Below are positions 41,763-53,322 of a DNA stretch of 64,000 nucleotides, piece by piece. Below the pieces are notes generated by a model that searched no databases, was not told the origin of the DNA, and was given only the letters and a program-made list of their open reading frames with translations. Origin of the DNA: Asterias rubens (taxonomy: Eukaryota; Echinodermata; Asteroidea; Forcipulatida; Asteriidae); the NCBI RefSeq assembly GCF_902459465.1, contig NC_047081.1, positions 9,763,883-9,827,882 on the forward strand, in the 5' to 3' direction. Numbering within the stretch: the first letter of the stretch is position 1; each line of letters starts with the position of its first letter. The position numbers and the translations under genes were made by a program.

Positions 41763-43420
41763 TGGCGACTTCCATGAACAAGTTTTGTACTTTCATCATG
41801 CGACAACAAATTATCAGTAAAACAACCCTTTTCCCAAGTATTTCTCAGCGAACATGTCTGCCATATCAACATCCAGCTGGTCAAGGTGTCGTTTTCAAAA
41901 TTCAGGCAGCTACATTCGCAAAGAAAGCAGGTAAAAACGTAGATTTTAAATTTAAAACATTACTACTTTTATTTAATTTTAAAGTTCAATGCGCCGTATT
42001 TTTGACCGCGTGATGGCGCTCTTAAACATATTTGTATCACTTTCTGGGGGGTATTCACCATTATTCATTCATACCCAAAACGGTTATTCATAAATACCCC
42101 AGACAGTTTCTCTACTCCTATTGGTGGAGAGCGCGTCATGTGGGGGTGTTTAAACGGTTGATAATGACCAGTGACCCCAGTGTTTATAACCGGCTAGCTT
42201 CCGCGTGTCAGGCGCGCAAGATTATCATGCGGAACGCTATTCATAGCTATTAGTAACAGCGCGTAATCTACTTCTAAGCGTGCGCATAATCTATTTCTAA
42301 GCGTGTGCGTGCACACAACCCATGTGCAACAGACTCTTCATTCACAAAGTTTTTGACAAAAATATTTCAAACCTCAAATTTTCAACTGTCAAAGTGTCTG
42401 TAATTGTATTTTTTTAACGTTTTTTAACAAAAGGGCAGTTATGAATGCGAATAAAAGAGTAATGACTCATTTTTAAATGTCAGTTTAAAACCTTGCAGGG
42501 TCGTTGCCGTGCGCATATAGCCCGAGCCTTCGGCTCGGGCCTTGATTACACGGCAATTCGACCCTGCCGGCTTTAAACGGCCGTGTAAACTGTAAGCACT
42601 CATCGCTACCCATTTATTCCCTTATTTGATTAAAGACTGGAACACATTACCCCTGGAAGTGATGAAAATAATATTCAGAGCGCTCTCGCAGTCAAAAATA
42701 CGGTACATTCAAACCAAAAGTCAAAGGCAAAGCAACTATTTATCATTATTTTAATTTTTTATTCATTAATTAAAATAAGACTGAATGCAGACAATTGCAA
42801 TTAATTACCCGAGTTGCAATTAAAACATGGTGTTTTTATTGTGGTTTATTTTGCATTTAATTATTTAATACTTCCAATAATTAATTCAGATATATGTCAA
42901 CATTGGAACGTCCAGTTATTGTTTATTGGCAATAAATAAGGATCTGGAATTGCTTTGCTTTGTATACATAGTACTTATAATATATATAAGAACAGAAGAA
43001 GTGTTTATATTGCATTCCTCGTGTGTCTGTCAGTTCAATGCCAACATTGAACAGTCAGTTATTGGCAACAGCTTTATTTTGTGTCAAAATAAGGTCATAT
43101 CAACAAGAATTAGCCTCACTTCTTCTTTCCTTCTGTCATACACAGGAAGAGGCAGGTCAGTTGAGCCCAAAGAGTTAATGCAAGTCAACACAGACGCAGA
43201 ATACCTCGTGTCACACTGCTCCGGCTCCAACTACTTCAAGGAGGGGCAAGACATAAAGCTCGGACCCGATGAGGACTACCCAGACTGGCTGTGGGATCTT
43301 CACATAGGACCTCCGTTGAAGTTGGAGGAGATGTCTCAAGACTCACCTCAGTACTGGAGGAAACTACGAGAGATGCACATGAAGAGGAACAATCGACTCG
43401 CTAAGGTGAAAAAGTTTTAG
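41762..43420 (+). CDS. MRPL54: Mitochondrial ribosomal protein mL54
   Basis: Two exons, 41762-41930 and 43146-43420, joined by GT-AG in phase 1, give 147 residues (human 138). The N-terminal exon encodes a basic, Ser/Thr-rich stretch with hardly any acid, fitting a mitochondrial targeting peptide. The second exon has the family core: NYFKEGQDIKLGPDEDYPDW, LHIGPPLKLEEM, then YWRKLREMHMKRNNRL and a basic C terminus. mL54 is a small peripheral protein of the large mitoribosomal subunit. The start is supported by the YY1-like context and by the targeting peptide. The 1.2-kb intron carries a GTTTAAACACCCCC-type repeat and a LINE fragment. Head-to-head with AFG2B. Confidence 0.93.
42035..42620. repeat. 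GTTTAAACACCCCCACGTGA-type repeat in MRPL54 intron
   Basis: TATTCATAAATACCCCAGAC, CATGTGGGGGTGTTTAAACG and the foldback TTTAAAACCTTGCAGGG...CCCTGCCGGCTTTAAA around the hairpin GCCCGAGCC / GGCTCGGGC at 42519-42540. Confidence 0.6.
42600..42720 (+). mobile_element. LINE ORF2 C-terminal fragment
   Basis: One frame reads FPYLIKDWNTLPLEV, similar to the IxDWNxLP motif near the end of non-LTR retrotransposon proteins. Very short. Confidence 0.45.
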
Positions 43421-43426
43421 GCAGGA

Positions 43427-43610
43427 CTGATACTTCACACGGAGGCATCAAGGGCGACTGCCTCCATGCCCCCTAGTCTTTGCCTTGGTGCCCTCCTTGA
43501 AATGCTATAATAGAAATTTACAATTTCCTCATAGAGTGCACTTTACCAAGGAGAAAATGGCTTGCTGCCCTTGCCCTTTCAAAGACCGAAGCGTGCAGGC
43601 CTGTTTAGGG
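43427..43610 (-). mobile_element. GGCACCAAGGC-family element
   Basis: From GACTGATACTTCACACGGAG to GACCGAAGCGTGCAGGCCTG, right after the MRPL54 stop, so it forms the start of the 3'UTR. Confidence 0.7.
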
Positions 43611-45359
43611 AATTGTTTGCCATGGATATTCAAACTTTGAAGAGATCGGTTTTGAAACATGGAGGCTCATCAGGGTGTTCTGTTGGGAAACAAAATCTGT
43701 TAACTGTTTGTGGTGTGCGGCATCAGCATCCAGGGACACCACATAATGTTGGTCTCTGTGGAGCGACTGTTTCATGGAAAAATTTGGGAGTTAGTTTTGG
43801 CGGAACTTGTAGTCATTTTACTTCTCGACTAGTCGCGCCTCAAATAGTCATGCTTCGATTCAATGTGTCTAGTCGATAGTTAAAATTGTCTCAATGTTAA
43901 AAAAAAAATTGTTTTCAAGCCACTTTAATTTTTTCCTTCATTTTTCTCTACTTTATTGATTAATCTCACCACAATAATATTGTCATATTGAACAAAACCT
44001 ACCGTTACCTGAATATTAGTACCATGCACACCATTGTTTATCTGTATTATAATTCAGCCTGTCGGGCTGCTATATAGGCAGATTTTAATAAACAAATTAA
44101 AAAAATATAAACAAAGTGTCATATTACCACAATTTTTTGCCTATAGTGCAAAATCGTTCCGCCAAATGTCTGCTTGGTGAATTATATGTTATTTTATTTT
44201 TTACTAACATCACAAGGCTGGACTTCAAGCTAGTTAGCTTGGGCCGGGTGAACTAGACCACACGGCAGTGACACTCCACAAATGTTTACTAAAATACAAA
44301 AAACTTCATGCTAATGTTGAAAAGTTGACAAAATGCACATTAAAACTACAAGTTGTTCTCACACTCTTCACCATAAAAACAAAAAACAACAAAATTAACA
44401 GTCTTAAAATCAAATGAACAAAATAATAGGTTGTGGTCTATACGATACATTGTATTCTGGTTAAATATTTGTTTAAATTACTTTCATTTTAGTTACAAAA
44501 AAATAACAATATTTGCTCCATGCAATATTCATGCCCCCCAAAAATATTAAATCTATATTTTAAAGAGTGTTAAAATTAAATTACCAAATAAAATATATAC
44601 ATGTACTCTGGTCTAAATATAATTATGATACATTGTATACTGTTTATAAATATAAATTGTTTAAATAAATTCAATCTTTGCTCCATATATTACGCATGCT
44701 CCAAGAAAAATTGTTTATTATAAAAGTTTATATAACAATGTTAAAAAAACAAAATTACTCCAGATGGTGTAAATATAATATACATTCTATACTGATTTTT
44801 TACATATTCCAAATTACAAACCATTATCTTTGCTCTATTTAATGCACACATAAAAACGTTTTTAAGAGTAACCCTCTGAAAAGAGGGGTTGCACAGCACA
44901 TTTTATGATCCAAAAGAAAAGTATGACCTACACATAGTTCTTTTGATGGAAATTTTGTACAAGTGGTTCCTTTCATCATGTTTTCACCTTAATTTCTTCT
45001 TTTTAAAGAAAATTTTCACTAAAAAAATCTCTAAATTTTGCAGACAAATTATAATAAAAAGTTCAACTTAATGTTTGCACTTTATGTTCAGGGTTGACCG
45101 ATAAATGGGTTTGTAAAGTTTCTAATGACCTGTGATCTGGTATTTGTACTGATTTGGGGGAAACTGGTCTAAACCTTTTTTCAAAGTACCAAGGATTTTT
45201 TACAATTAATTCAAAGGGGCACAGTGCATTCAAGTCTCTGTGTAGAACTAATCCTTATCCCCTTTTTTGCATGCACTAAAACCTTACAGTGTTTTGAAAT
45301 TAGCGAGTAGTGGTTAAAAAACAAAAATTGTCCTCTGGAAATACAACCAGCGGAACTAA

Positions 45360-45548
45360 CAGCCTGCCATTTTGAGGAGTAAATATTTTGGTTCCTAAAA
45401 ATAGCCGACCGTGTTCTGTCTTGAAACTACACCAAAAACAAACAATTTCAAGAGATACTTTTTGTGAATCTTTTCTACTCTTGCAATATTTCAGAACAAA
45501 ATGTTTTCATTGTTCAAAGTAGCTTGAAAGGCAACGTGTCCCTTTAAA
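45360..45548 (-). mobile_element. CGTTGCCTTGGAT-family repeat fragment
   Basis: Minus-strand piece: CCGACCGTGTTCTGTCTTGA left and GAAAGGCAACGTGTCCCTTT right; a TTAA MITE begins in its last bases. Confidence 0.55.
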
Positions 45549-45930
45549 GGCAATGGACACTATTGGTAAGTACTCAAAATAATTATTAGCACAAAACCTT
45601 ACTTGGTAACGAGTAATGGGGAAAGGTTGATGGTATAAAACATTGTGAGAAACGGCTCCCTCTGAAGTGCCATAGTTTCCGAGAAAGAAATAATTTTCCA
45701 CGAATTTGATTTCGAGACCTCAGATTTAGAACTTGAGGTCTCGAAATCAACCATCTAAACGCACACAACTTCGTGTGACAAGGGTGTTTTTTTTCTTTCA
45801 TTATTATCTCACAAGTTCGATGACCATTCGAGCTCAAATTTTCACAGGTTTGGTATTTTAAGCATATGTTGAGATACACCAACTGTGAAGGCTTGTCTTT
45901 GACAATTACCAATAGTGTCCACTGCCTTTA
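45544..45930 (+). mobile_element. TTAA-1 MITE in the methylthioribose kinase 3' flank
   Basis: Full-length copy with type A hairpin (45708-45749). Its right end is 8 bp from the kinase stop codon, so the start of the kinase 3'UTR is almost certainly transposon-derived. Confidence 0.85.
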
Positions 45931-45937
45931 TGTCTTT

Positions 45938-48900
45938 TTAAGATTTACTCTCTGTTTCTAAGATGATGTGAAGCAGGTCCTTGGTTGTTGTGATGTTGCA
46001 ATATCTTTTGGTTAACAGAACTCCAATATTAAGACACATCTTCTCAGCTTTTGGTTTACCCTGGAGATCCTTCGACTGGGCAATTCCAATCATCCTGAAA
46101 GCAAGCCAAGAAACAATTATTAAATAAGCATTGACTGTGCAAGTCTCGCGCGTTTGTAAATTTCCAGGACCAAGTTCTGACCATGAGTTTAACGGATATG
46201 GACAACACTTTTCTTCAAATACTTTGTGGTTCATTGCTATAAACTTGCTGACTTTCCATAAAGTTCACATAGTTGCAACTGGTACCCAACTCATTTTTCA
46301 TCTAGCAAAAAAATTGGCTAAGCAGTATTTTCTGCTAAACGAGTGTATGAAGTTTGGCCCTGATGTGAACAGTGATATTTTCTGCTAACAGCACAGAGTG
46401 GACCTTTGCACAGTTTCTATTTCATAAACACTGTTAACCATGCTGTCAATCTACTCGGTCATTTATGAAATATATTTTTGCTAACGCACATTTTTTCTGC
46501 TATGACAAGCTTACCCGTAAACGGCTATATTAAATATTGCTTCGATCTCTGCAAACTTCCGCTTCCTGAGTGGTACCCAACCCCCCAAAATGTTTTATAT
46601 AAACTCTTACCATTTAATGATATGACATCCAGTGAAGCCTGCAGTCTGGGACACCAGCCTAGACAGGGCTTCCGTACTGAGATAGTCCCTTGCTTCAAGG
46701 AAATAAACTTCCACTGAAAGAAAATGAAGATACAAAACACTTCTTACTTAAAGGCACTGGACACTATTGGTTAATACTCAAAATAATTGTTAGCATAAAA
46801 ACTGACTTGGTAATTTGCAATGGAGAGCTGTTGATAGAATCACACATTGTGAGAAACGGCTCCTTCTGAAGTAACGTAGATTATGAGAAAGGGGTCATTT
46901 CTCGCTCAAATACATGTATGGCCTGAAGCCTATTTTTAGGCATCTTAAAGTCAAACATCTTAAAGTCAAACATGTGTGCAACATGAGTATTTTTTCTTTC
47001 ATTATTCTCCTGCAACTTTGATGACCAATTAAGTCCAAATGTTCACATTGTTATTTTATGCATATGTTGGGACACCAAGTAAAAATACTGGTCTTTGACA
47101 ATTACCAAAGGTGTCAAGTGCCTTTAATCATCAATTCAAAAGAGGGAATTGATAATGCCATTTGATGGGCTGTGATAATACATTACAGTTGACTTTGGAT
47201 TGTTTTGGTCTGCAAAACCTTCTTTCTTTTCTATATGAAGAGTTGAAGTTTCATCTCATAGTCTTTCAGGCATATCAGATACAACCTTTATGAAAACCTT
47301 GTGCTTTAAATGAATGCTCACCTGTGGTTATAATGGCCTCTCTAATTTGGTGGCAGAAGGTGGGATAGTTCTTCTCAGGATACAACAGATTAGCAGCGTA
47401 GTAAAAGAGGTAGTTAGCAAGTACGATTCCAATGTCAGCTCCTGCTGGTCCCACAGAAGCAAACTCTGCATCAATCACCTTTGACAGGAATAAACCAAGA
47501 TCAAATAATTGACTCTTCTTGTAAATGAGCAATTGTATGACTTATTAGATGGCCTCAGCATTCACGATTAGACACCAACCCTCAGAAAGCTGAGAAACGA
47601 TTCATGCATAATAAACACCAAGCTGGCAACGGCCAATCTCTCATCTATGATTATTGCACACATTAAGAAGCTGTGATTCAGTAACTAGACGACAGTTCTT
47701 ATTATAGTCATAGTGAAATCAGCTTGTAACCTACGAACCTACAACCTTGTGATTGCAAGTCCTGCGGTATAACCACTTGACCACGGTTTTGAGTGGGCCG
47801 CATTACCTTAGGTGTGCATCCATCCACCATTACAGACCCAAGATGAAGATCTCCATGGGTAAGGCATTCTTTCTGCTCTGTGAAAATATCATTAAGTGTC
47901 CGAACCGACTCAAGAACCTCTTGGTCATCACGGACACTCCGAGCAAGGTCAGTCAACTCTGCCGAGCAGTGATTGGTCGGCTCGTTGGGGTCAATCACAC
48001 CGGTAAAGGTCAAGTCGGAGTTCAGAGTCACCATTTCAGTGTTTCTGTTAAAATAAACAAATGCAAAGAACCATTAAGATTTAAAATTTAATAACTGTTT
48101 GTTGGGGGCGTTTGTTTGTTTGTTGTTTGCTAACAGTTGGGGTGTTTGTCGGGGTGTTGTTTTTTTTAATTGTTTTTTAAAATCACCTGGTTATTTTTTT
48201 CACAAGGAATTACTTTGTGATTTTAGATATTTTTGTAGCTCTTTATTTCTGTGTTGTTTTTATGGACAGATGCTGAGGAGCTTGGGTAAGGGTGTAAGTG
48301 CTTGTAACCCCTCCCCTTTTTGAATCCATTTTCTTTATTGGTGTCTCTTCTTTTATGGTGTCTTTTATGGGCATTTTTACCTGTTTTTTAATATATTTTG
48401 TTGTGGTTTTTTATTTGTTGTAGGCCTACTTTTAATGCTTACTTTTTGGTAAAGCGCTTTGAGGCTCTGTGTAAGGTACTTAATAAGTATCTATTTATTG
48501 CTTTATTATTATTACTCCATTACAAGTCACACTACCTGAATGTTGATACCATTTCTTGAAAGTCCTCTGTTGATAATGTCTTGATGTGAGTGGCACGATG
48601 TAGTCTGGCGATGAGTAGCGCGAGCTCCTTGCCGAGGGCCATGTGTAGATGACCACGACTCAATTGTGTACTCATCATTTCATAACTTCTTAGATCCTCC
48701 ATGACAACTTAAAAGAATATTTAAAATGGACAAGGTTTCTGTCGGGTTCTCCTACCTAGGATTTTTTCAAAACTTTGGGGTATTTCGAACCCTGAATTGA
48801 ATCAAGGTCTTTGGGAATATTTTCTACTTTGTTGTTATCTTGGTTTTAAAAGTCCTACTGTATAACATAGGGCATTTTAAACAGTTTTTATTTTGATGAC

Positions 48901-51453
48901 TTTTGAGAATTGGATCTAAGGAGGAAATGGCATTAGACAGCTTTGGTAATGGACCCTTCCCATGAAATATGCTAATTACATTCACCCATGCGTACAGACC
49001 CTGTTCGGTTGGCAAACGCCATAGAGTTGTGCACTAAACAGACGCGCAATCGCGTCTGCGTCACGCACCCATTAGCCGTGTACAAAACAGCGCAATGTTC
49101 TCTCATTTGCCAACCAAAACGTTAGTGCGCACGCGCTATGTGCAATTTACATATTTCATGGGAAGGGTCTATTAGCTTTGTGGTGAAATTCAACACAATC
49201 TTGTACAAGTATTATGTAAAGCATTTGAGGTTCATCTTTTAAGGGTCTATTGTCAAAAACCAGTATTCCCACTGGGTATATCCCAACATATGCATAAAAT
49301 AACAAACCTGTGAAAATTTTGACTCGATTGGTCAGCGAAGTTGCAAGAGAATAGTGAAAGAAAGCCAAACACCCTTGTTGCACAAATTTGTGTACTTCAG
49401 ATGCCCAATAAAAGGCTTCAGGCCTGAAGTCTTTTAATGTTAGAGTGAGAAATTACCTCTTTCTCAAAAACAATGTTACTTCAGATGGAGCCGTTTCTCA
49501 CAATGTTTTATACTATCAACAGCTCTCCATTGCTCAGTACCAAGTGCGCTTTTATGCTAACAATTATTTTGAGTAATTACCAATAGTGTCTACTGCCTTA
49601 CCGCATTTTGTGTCCTCGTCGTAGAAGTACATTTCAGGAACTGATCCAGGGACTACCTGGTGGTATTTCCTCATGGCTAGGAATTCCACGTTGACCCTCT
49701 CGGCTCCAAGACGTTGCTCTCGACCAAGAAACTGCAAAACGTAAAACATAAATCTCCTTAAAAGTTTTTTATCTTTTGTTTTTGGCCATGCATGACCTGA
49801 ATTCCTACTCACTGTGAATGAAGATGTATGTAAATAATTTACATGTAGAAGTTTCAGCTTCATTAGTTGACAACAAAAAAGTGAAAATTACAGAGCGATT
49901 TTTTCAGGAGAGTCCCGTAAATACCAGTACTGGTTATTTATAAGTATGTTGTACATGCTAAAATAATGTTCATGACATAACTTATTTCTCAAAACCTACA
50001 GCACCTCGGCAAGTAATATTTTAAGGGAAGCTTTCTACTATCATTATCTTCAAATCATGTAAGTTTAATATAAATCTATGGACATTGAAATTTTTGTATT
50101 AATGTATCTTTGATGTATTTTCATATAATGTGATGGCCCCCAAATGATCAGCTGTGCTGGATGGGTTACCTCGTTAAATATCGTTATTAATAAACTAATA
50201 AATTAGATTACACACTTTGACGAATGGAGGTGCATGCTTGATAATCACAGAGTTATCCGGCTGGTCCTGCCTTAAGAGTCGGTACACTTTGTTGAGAAAG
50301 CCACCACTTATACTTTGTACTTTACAGTCAGAGCTGAACAACTGGCAACAGAAGACAAATTAAAAACTTTTTAAATGACAGTTTAACACAAAAAAAAATT
50401 GTTTCTATAGTCTTCATTACTGAGAAGGCATACTGTTTATTTTTTGTTAATAAGAAGGGACTATAGATTTTCAAAACTGAAATTTTTGAAGTTCATTTGT
50501 TTAATTTTTCTCTACAAGAACTGAACCAGGGAGATTACAATAAATTGTATCAGGTTTCATTAGTTTTATAACATTTCTCAAATGTTTTTAGATATAACTC
50601 TGAAACAAAAATCAACAAAGCTTTTTAAAGGCAGTGGACACTATTGGTAATTACTCAAAATAATTATTAGCATAAAACCTTTCTTGGTGACGAGTAATGG
50701 GGAGAGGTTGATGGTATAAAACATTGTGAGAAACGGCTCCCTCTGAAGTGCCATAGTTTTGGGGAAAGAAGTAATTTTCCACGAATTTGATTTCTAGACC
50801 TCAGATTTAGAACTTGAGGTCTCGAAATCAACCATCTAAACGCACACAAATTTGTGTGACAAGGGTGTTTTTTTCTTTCCTTTTTCTTATTATCTCGCAA
50901 GTTCGATTACCGATTGAGCTCAAACTTTCACAGGTTTGTTATTTTATGCATGAGTTTAGATACACCAACTGTGAAGGCTAGTCTTTGACAATGTACTGTA
51001 CTGAGTAGCCAGTGCTACCACACATTTGTGTATTAGGTGAAAACCCAAATTAATATACCTCATTAAATAGTTGGGATTGTTCTCGTTTAACTTTTAAAAC
51101 TTGATGGCACCCAGTCTACTCGTAAATTTAAATTATTGTGGCAGTTAATGTACTTTATACAACATATTATGCGAAATACACACCTTTTTAATCATCTAAA
51201 TAAATTAATTATTAGAGTTAAATTAAACCAGCAAATGAGATTTACCTTTTTGTAAAAATGAGTAAAAAATGAGTGAAATTTTTCTGGGACAGCAACAAAC
51301 ACTCATGATCAGGTTTGGAAATAGAAAATCTACATAAAACAAAAGGTCAATAGACCAAAATACCTGTTTCTTGCCATTATCGAAAGACATTTCCCATTTC
51401 TTTCCGAAGGTTCCATTGAGGAACTTTTGAATCGCCTCTTTGCTCATATCCAT
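45938..51453 (-). CDS. 5-methylthioribose kinase (methionine salvage)
   Basis: Exons in transcript order: 51453-51364, 50341-50216, 49731-49602, 48707-48536, 48044-47807, 47478-47322, 46713-46611, 46094-45938 (TAA). All are GT-AG, phases agree, total 390 residues; bacterial MtnK is about 400. Choline-kinase-like fold. Motifs: SISGGFLNKVYRL with VIIKHAPPFVK (nucleotide-binding lobe), VVMEDLR, catalytic loop LTHGDLHLGSVMV (Asp238) and metal-binding VIDAEFASVGPAGADIG (Asp255; bacterial enzymes usually have DPE). The enzyme makes 5-methylthioribose-1-phosphate from methylthioribose and ATP. Mammals lack it and use MTA phosphorylase instead, so the gene is of metabolic interest. Start: ATG at 51453 in AAAATGG; a near-cognate TTG further up is unlikely. 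A MITE begins 8 bp after the stop, and another abuts the donor at 49601. Confidence 0.92.
46748..47127 (+). mobile_element. TTAA-1 MITE copy, decayed type B hairpin
   Basis: In the kinase intron, 35 bp on the intron side of the acceptor of exon 7. TTAA at both edges; ends AGGCACTGGACACTATTGG and AAAGGTGTCAAGTGCCT. Confidence 0.8.
47700..47790 (-). mobile_element. tRNA-like SINE
   Basis: Minus strand: CCGTGGTCAAGTGGTTATAC, then GCAATCACAAGGTTGTAGG. Partial, in a kinase intron. Confidence 0.5.
49239..49600 (-). mobile_element. TTAA-1 MITE forming part of a splice donor
   Basis: On the minus strand the kinase exon 3 ends TGCG then GTAAGGCAGTAGACACTATT. The element consensus AAGGCAGTGGACACTATTGG begins at the third intron base, so the MITE end supplies donor positions +3 onward. 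Type B hairpin at 49408-49436. The far end has TTAA at 49239-49242. Confidence 0.8.
49960..50085. mobile_element. Fragment of the palindromic MITE
   Basis: Carries CAGCACCTCGGCAAGTAATA and TAAATCTATGGACATT. In the kinase intron 2. Confidence 0.65.
50625..50992 (+). mobile_element. TTAA-1 MITE, right end replaced
   Basis: Near-consensus copy with type A hairpin (50789-50828). It loses homology within the last 20 bp and is followed by a SINE-like tail (GTACTGTACTGAGTAGCC). Confidence 0.8.
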
Positions 51454-51712
51454 TTTAGTCAGATTCCCGAATGGTGCAAACAAACGGAGCTTTATTCACC
51501 ATAAAAATCCTTGAACAATGTACATCGCAAGGAAACAGGAGGTCCACTCAAAAAATCAGCATGTATTACAACAATGACATGGGAAGTTAAGACTCGTAGG
51601 AATTATAGCAGTGTTGAACTTGAAGTGATTTGTTGCTGTGAAAAGACTTCAAACAAATTCATCCGACAAAATGCTCGTAGCTAGCTGACTACAATAGAAA
51701 ATATGTTCCAAG

Positions 51713-52055
51713 TTTGTTTCTGACTACACACACTAAATTATCTCAGTTCTTGTAGACCATAAACGACTAACAAACTTAAGTCAAATTCCTTCAATGCATT
51801 CTAGCGTAATATTCCCACTCACTATCCAAACTGTATCCATACATTGTACATAAGTGATGATGGTGACTAATGAAGCAAAGATTTGTTTGTTTCTGACTAC
51901 ACACACCAAATTATCTCAGTTCTTGTAGACCATAAACGACTAACAAACTTAAGTCAAATTCCTTCAATGCATTCTAGCGTAATATTCCCACTCACTATCC
52001 AAACTGTATCCATACATTGTACATAAGTGATGATGGTGACTAATGAAGCAAAGAT
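51713..52055. repeat. 173-bp tandem duplication
   Basis: GTTTCTGACTACACACAC to TAATGAAGCAAAGAT occurs twice with a 173-bp period and almost no differences, about 300 bp upstream of the kinase start. Confidence 0.92.
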
Positions 52056-52839
52056 ATTTCACAGAAGAAAATTTCTCATCGATAAAATTCCCCTCTGTTT
52101 GACGACTTAAAATTATGTTAATACCATTGTGTCTGCCTACTGGTAGATTGGTGGAAGGAAACAGGAAACACACTGCTCTGTGGTGCTGTGTGCTGTGTTG
52201 GCTAGACGATAATTGTTATATTTTCGACTTCATTTCTTTGTTTGGTAGACCAATTGTAAATGTTAGGTTTGCTAACCGATATCAAAGTCCAAGTTTGCCC
52301 CATAAAATTAGGGCCTATCCACTGTGAGTGTGAATGAAGCTTCATGTCAAATGTTTAATTTTAGACTGTAGTACATTGTAAAAATAAACATTCTGTACTC
52401 GAAAGGTGTACTACCTAGTAACTCCATGCTATATATCCAGATACGGTCTCGAAGATCGAAAACAAAAGTTAAAAGAATTGTCCTCAGGTGCGAGCTCCCA
52501 AAAAGAGTTTGGAAAGGAAATACGCCTACCTTGCTTGGTTATTTTAATAGTATACTGCTTCAGTTTTCAATTGATAAACTCAAAAGACCTTGTTAGACCT
52601 AATGCCTGGCTGAACTTCTACAACTGATCACTACTTTTTTTGTTGTAAACAACGTCCGGCCGTCCATGGAGGTAGGTATAGAAATGTAGGCCTACGTGTA
52701 GGTTTTGTATGAAACTTGTTTACACGACCAAGCACGTTGTATAGACCATGCCACCTGACCGGTGTTCTGGATCACGTGGCAAAACAAATTTAAAATGTAT
52801 AAAAAAATAGCTCTTGCATATTTTCTTTCTTGAGAGGGC

Positions 52840-52897
52840 GCTGTTTGTCAGTAGTTGGTTCAGTAAAATGGCGGCTTCAATATGAGATTGAGAGGAG
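52840..52897 (+). promoter_or_regulatory. ATG5: Probable ATG5 5'UTR exon with YY1-type start region
   Basis: AAAATGGCGGC at 52867 matches the YY1 consensus often found just after transcription starts, and AGAGGGCGCTG lies 30 bp before it. Thirty bases on, GAGGAG then GTGAGT is a near-perfect donor. A matching acceptor (TTGTTACAACAG) ends at about 54109, 32 bp before the ATG5 start codon. The only reading frame from the ATG here ends after five codons, so this is leader, not protein. Exon ends are inferred. Confidence 0.5.
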
Positions 52898-53322
52898 GTG
52901 AGTTGAAGTTTCAGATCGGAGGTAGAATACCACATTTTTTCAGCATTATTTTTTATGTCACGATAGATGATGATCTTGTTCTGTAGAATTGGTGTAAATT
53001 CTCTCTCTGTGGCGACTTGAGCAGCGGAATAAAACCATGGAGCTATCATCATGATAAAACTTACTTATTTTTGTATAAATAAGTGTAAAATTTATTAAAT
53101 TAAAATGCTTAAAAAAATTAATGTCATAAAAATTGAACTAAGATGAAATTAAAAAATGATATTTTTTAATAAATCAAATTAATTATTAAATTTAAATATT
53201 ATTAAATATATAAATCATCAATTGAAATTAGTGTTGTATCAAAATTGAACTTGTTAATAACGATCATTATAATAAATCGTATAATAAATAGATAGTCCGC
53301 GTCCGTAGTCCTACAACTTTTG

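Larger units (their letters stand above)
43421..45937. other. MRPL54 3' flank to methylthioribose kinase 3' end
   Basis: No gene seen. Holds a GGCACCAAGGC-family element (43427-43610), AT-rich sequence with an AATAAA at 44087, a minus-strand TTGCC-family element (45360-45548) and a TTAA MITE (45544-45930). The open frame at 43562-43879 is partly transposon and resembles no protein I know. Confidence 0.6.

Noticed and set aside
42517-42542. Rho-independent terminator-like hairpin
   Set aside because: Sequence is eukaryotic; the GC hairpin is the centre of a larger foldback repeat.
43562-43879. 105-residue open frame after MRPL54
   Set aside because: Its start lies in a GGCACCAAGGC transposon, and the rest shows no known motif or splice support.
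44087-44092. MRPL54 polyadenylation signal
   Set aside because: AATAAA is about 670 bp past the stop in sequence resembling a repeat tail; too weak to call.
51454-51483. Longer kinase start at 51483
   Set aside because: The codon there is TTG, not ATG. The ATG at 51453 has a good context and fits the family length.
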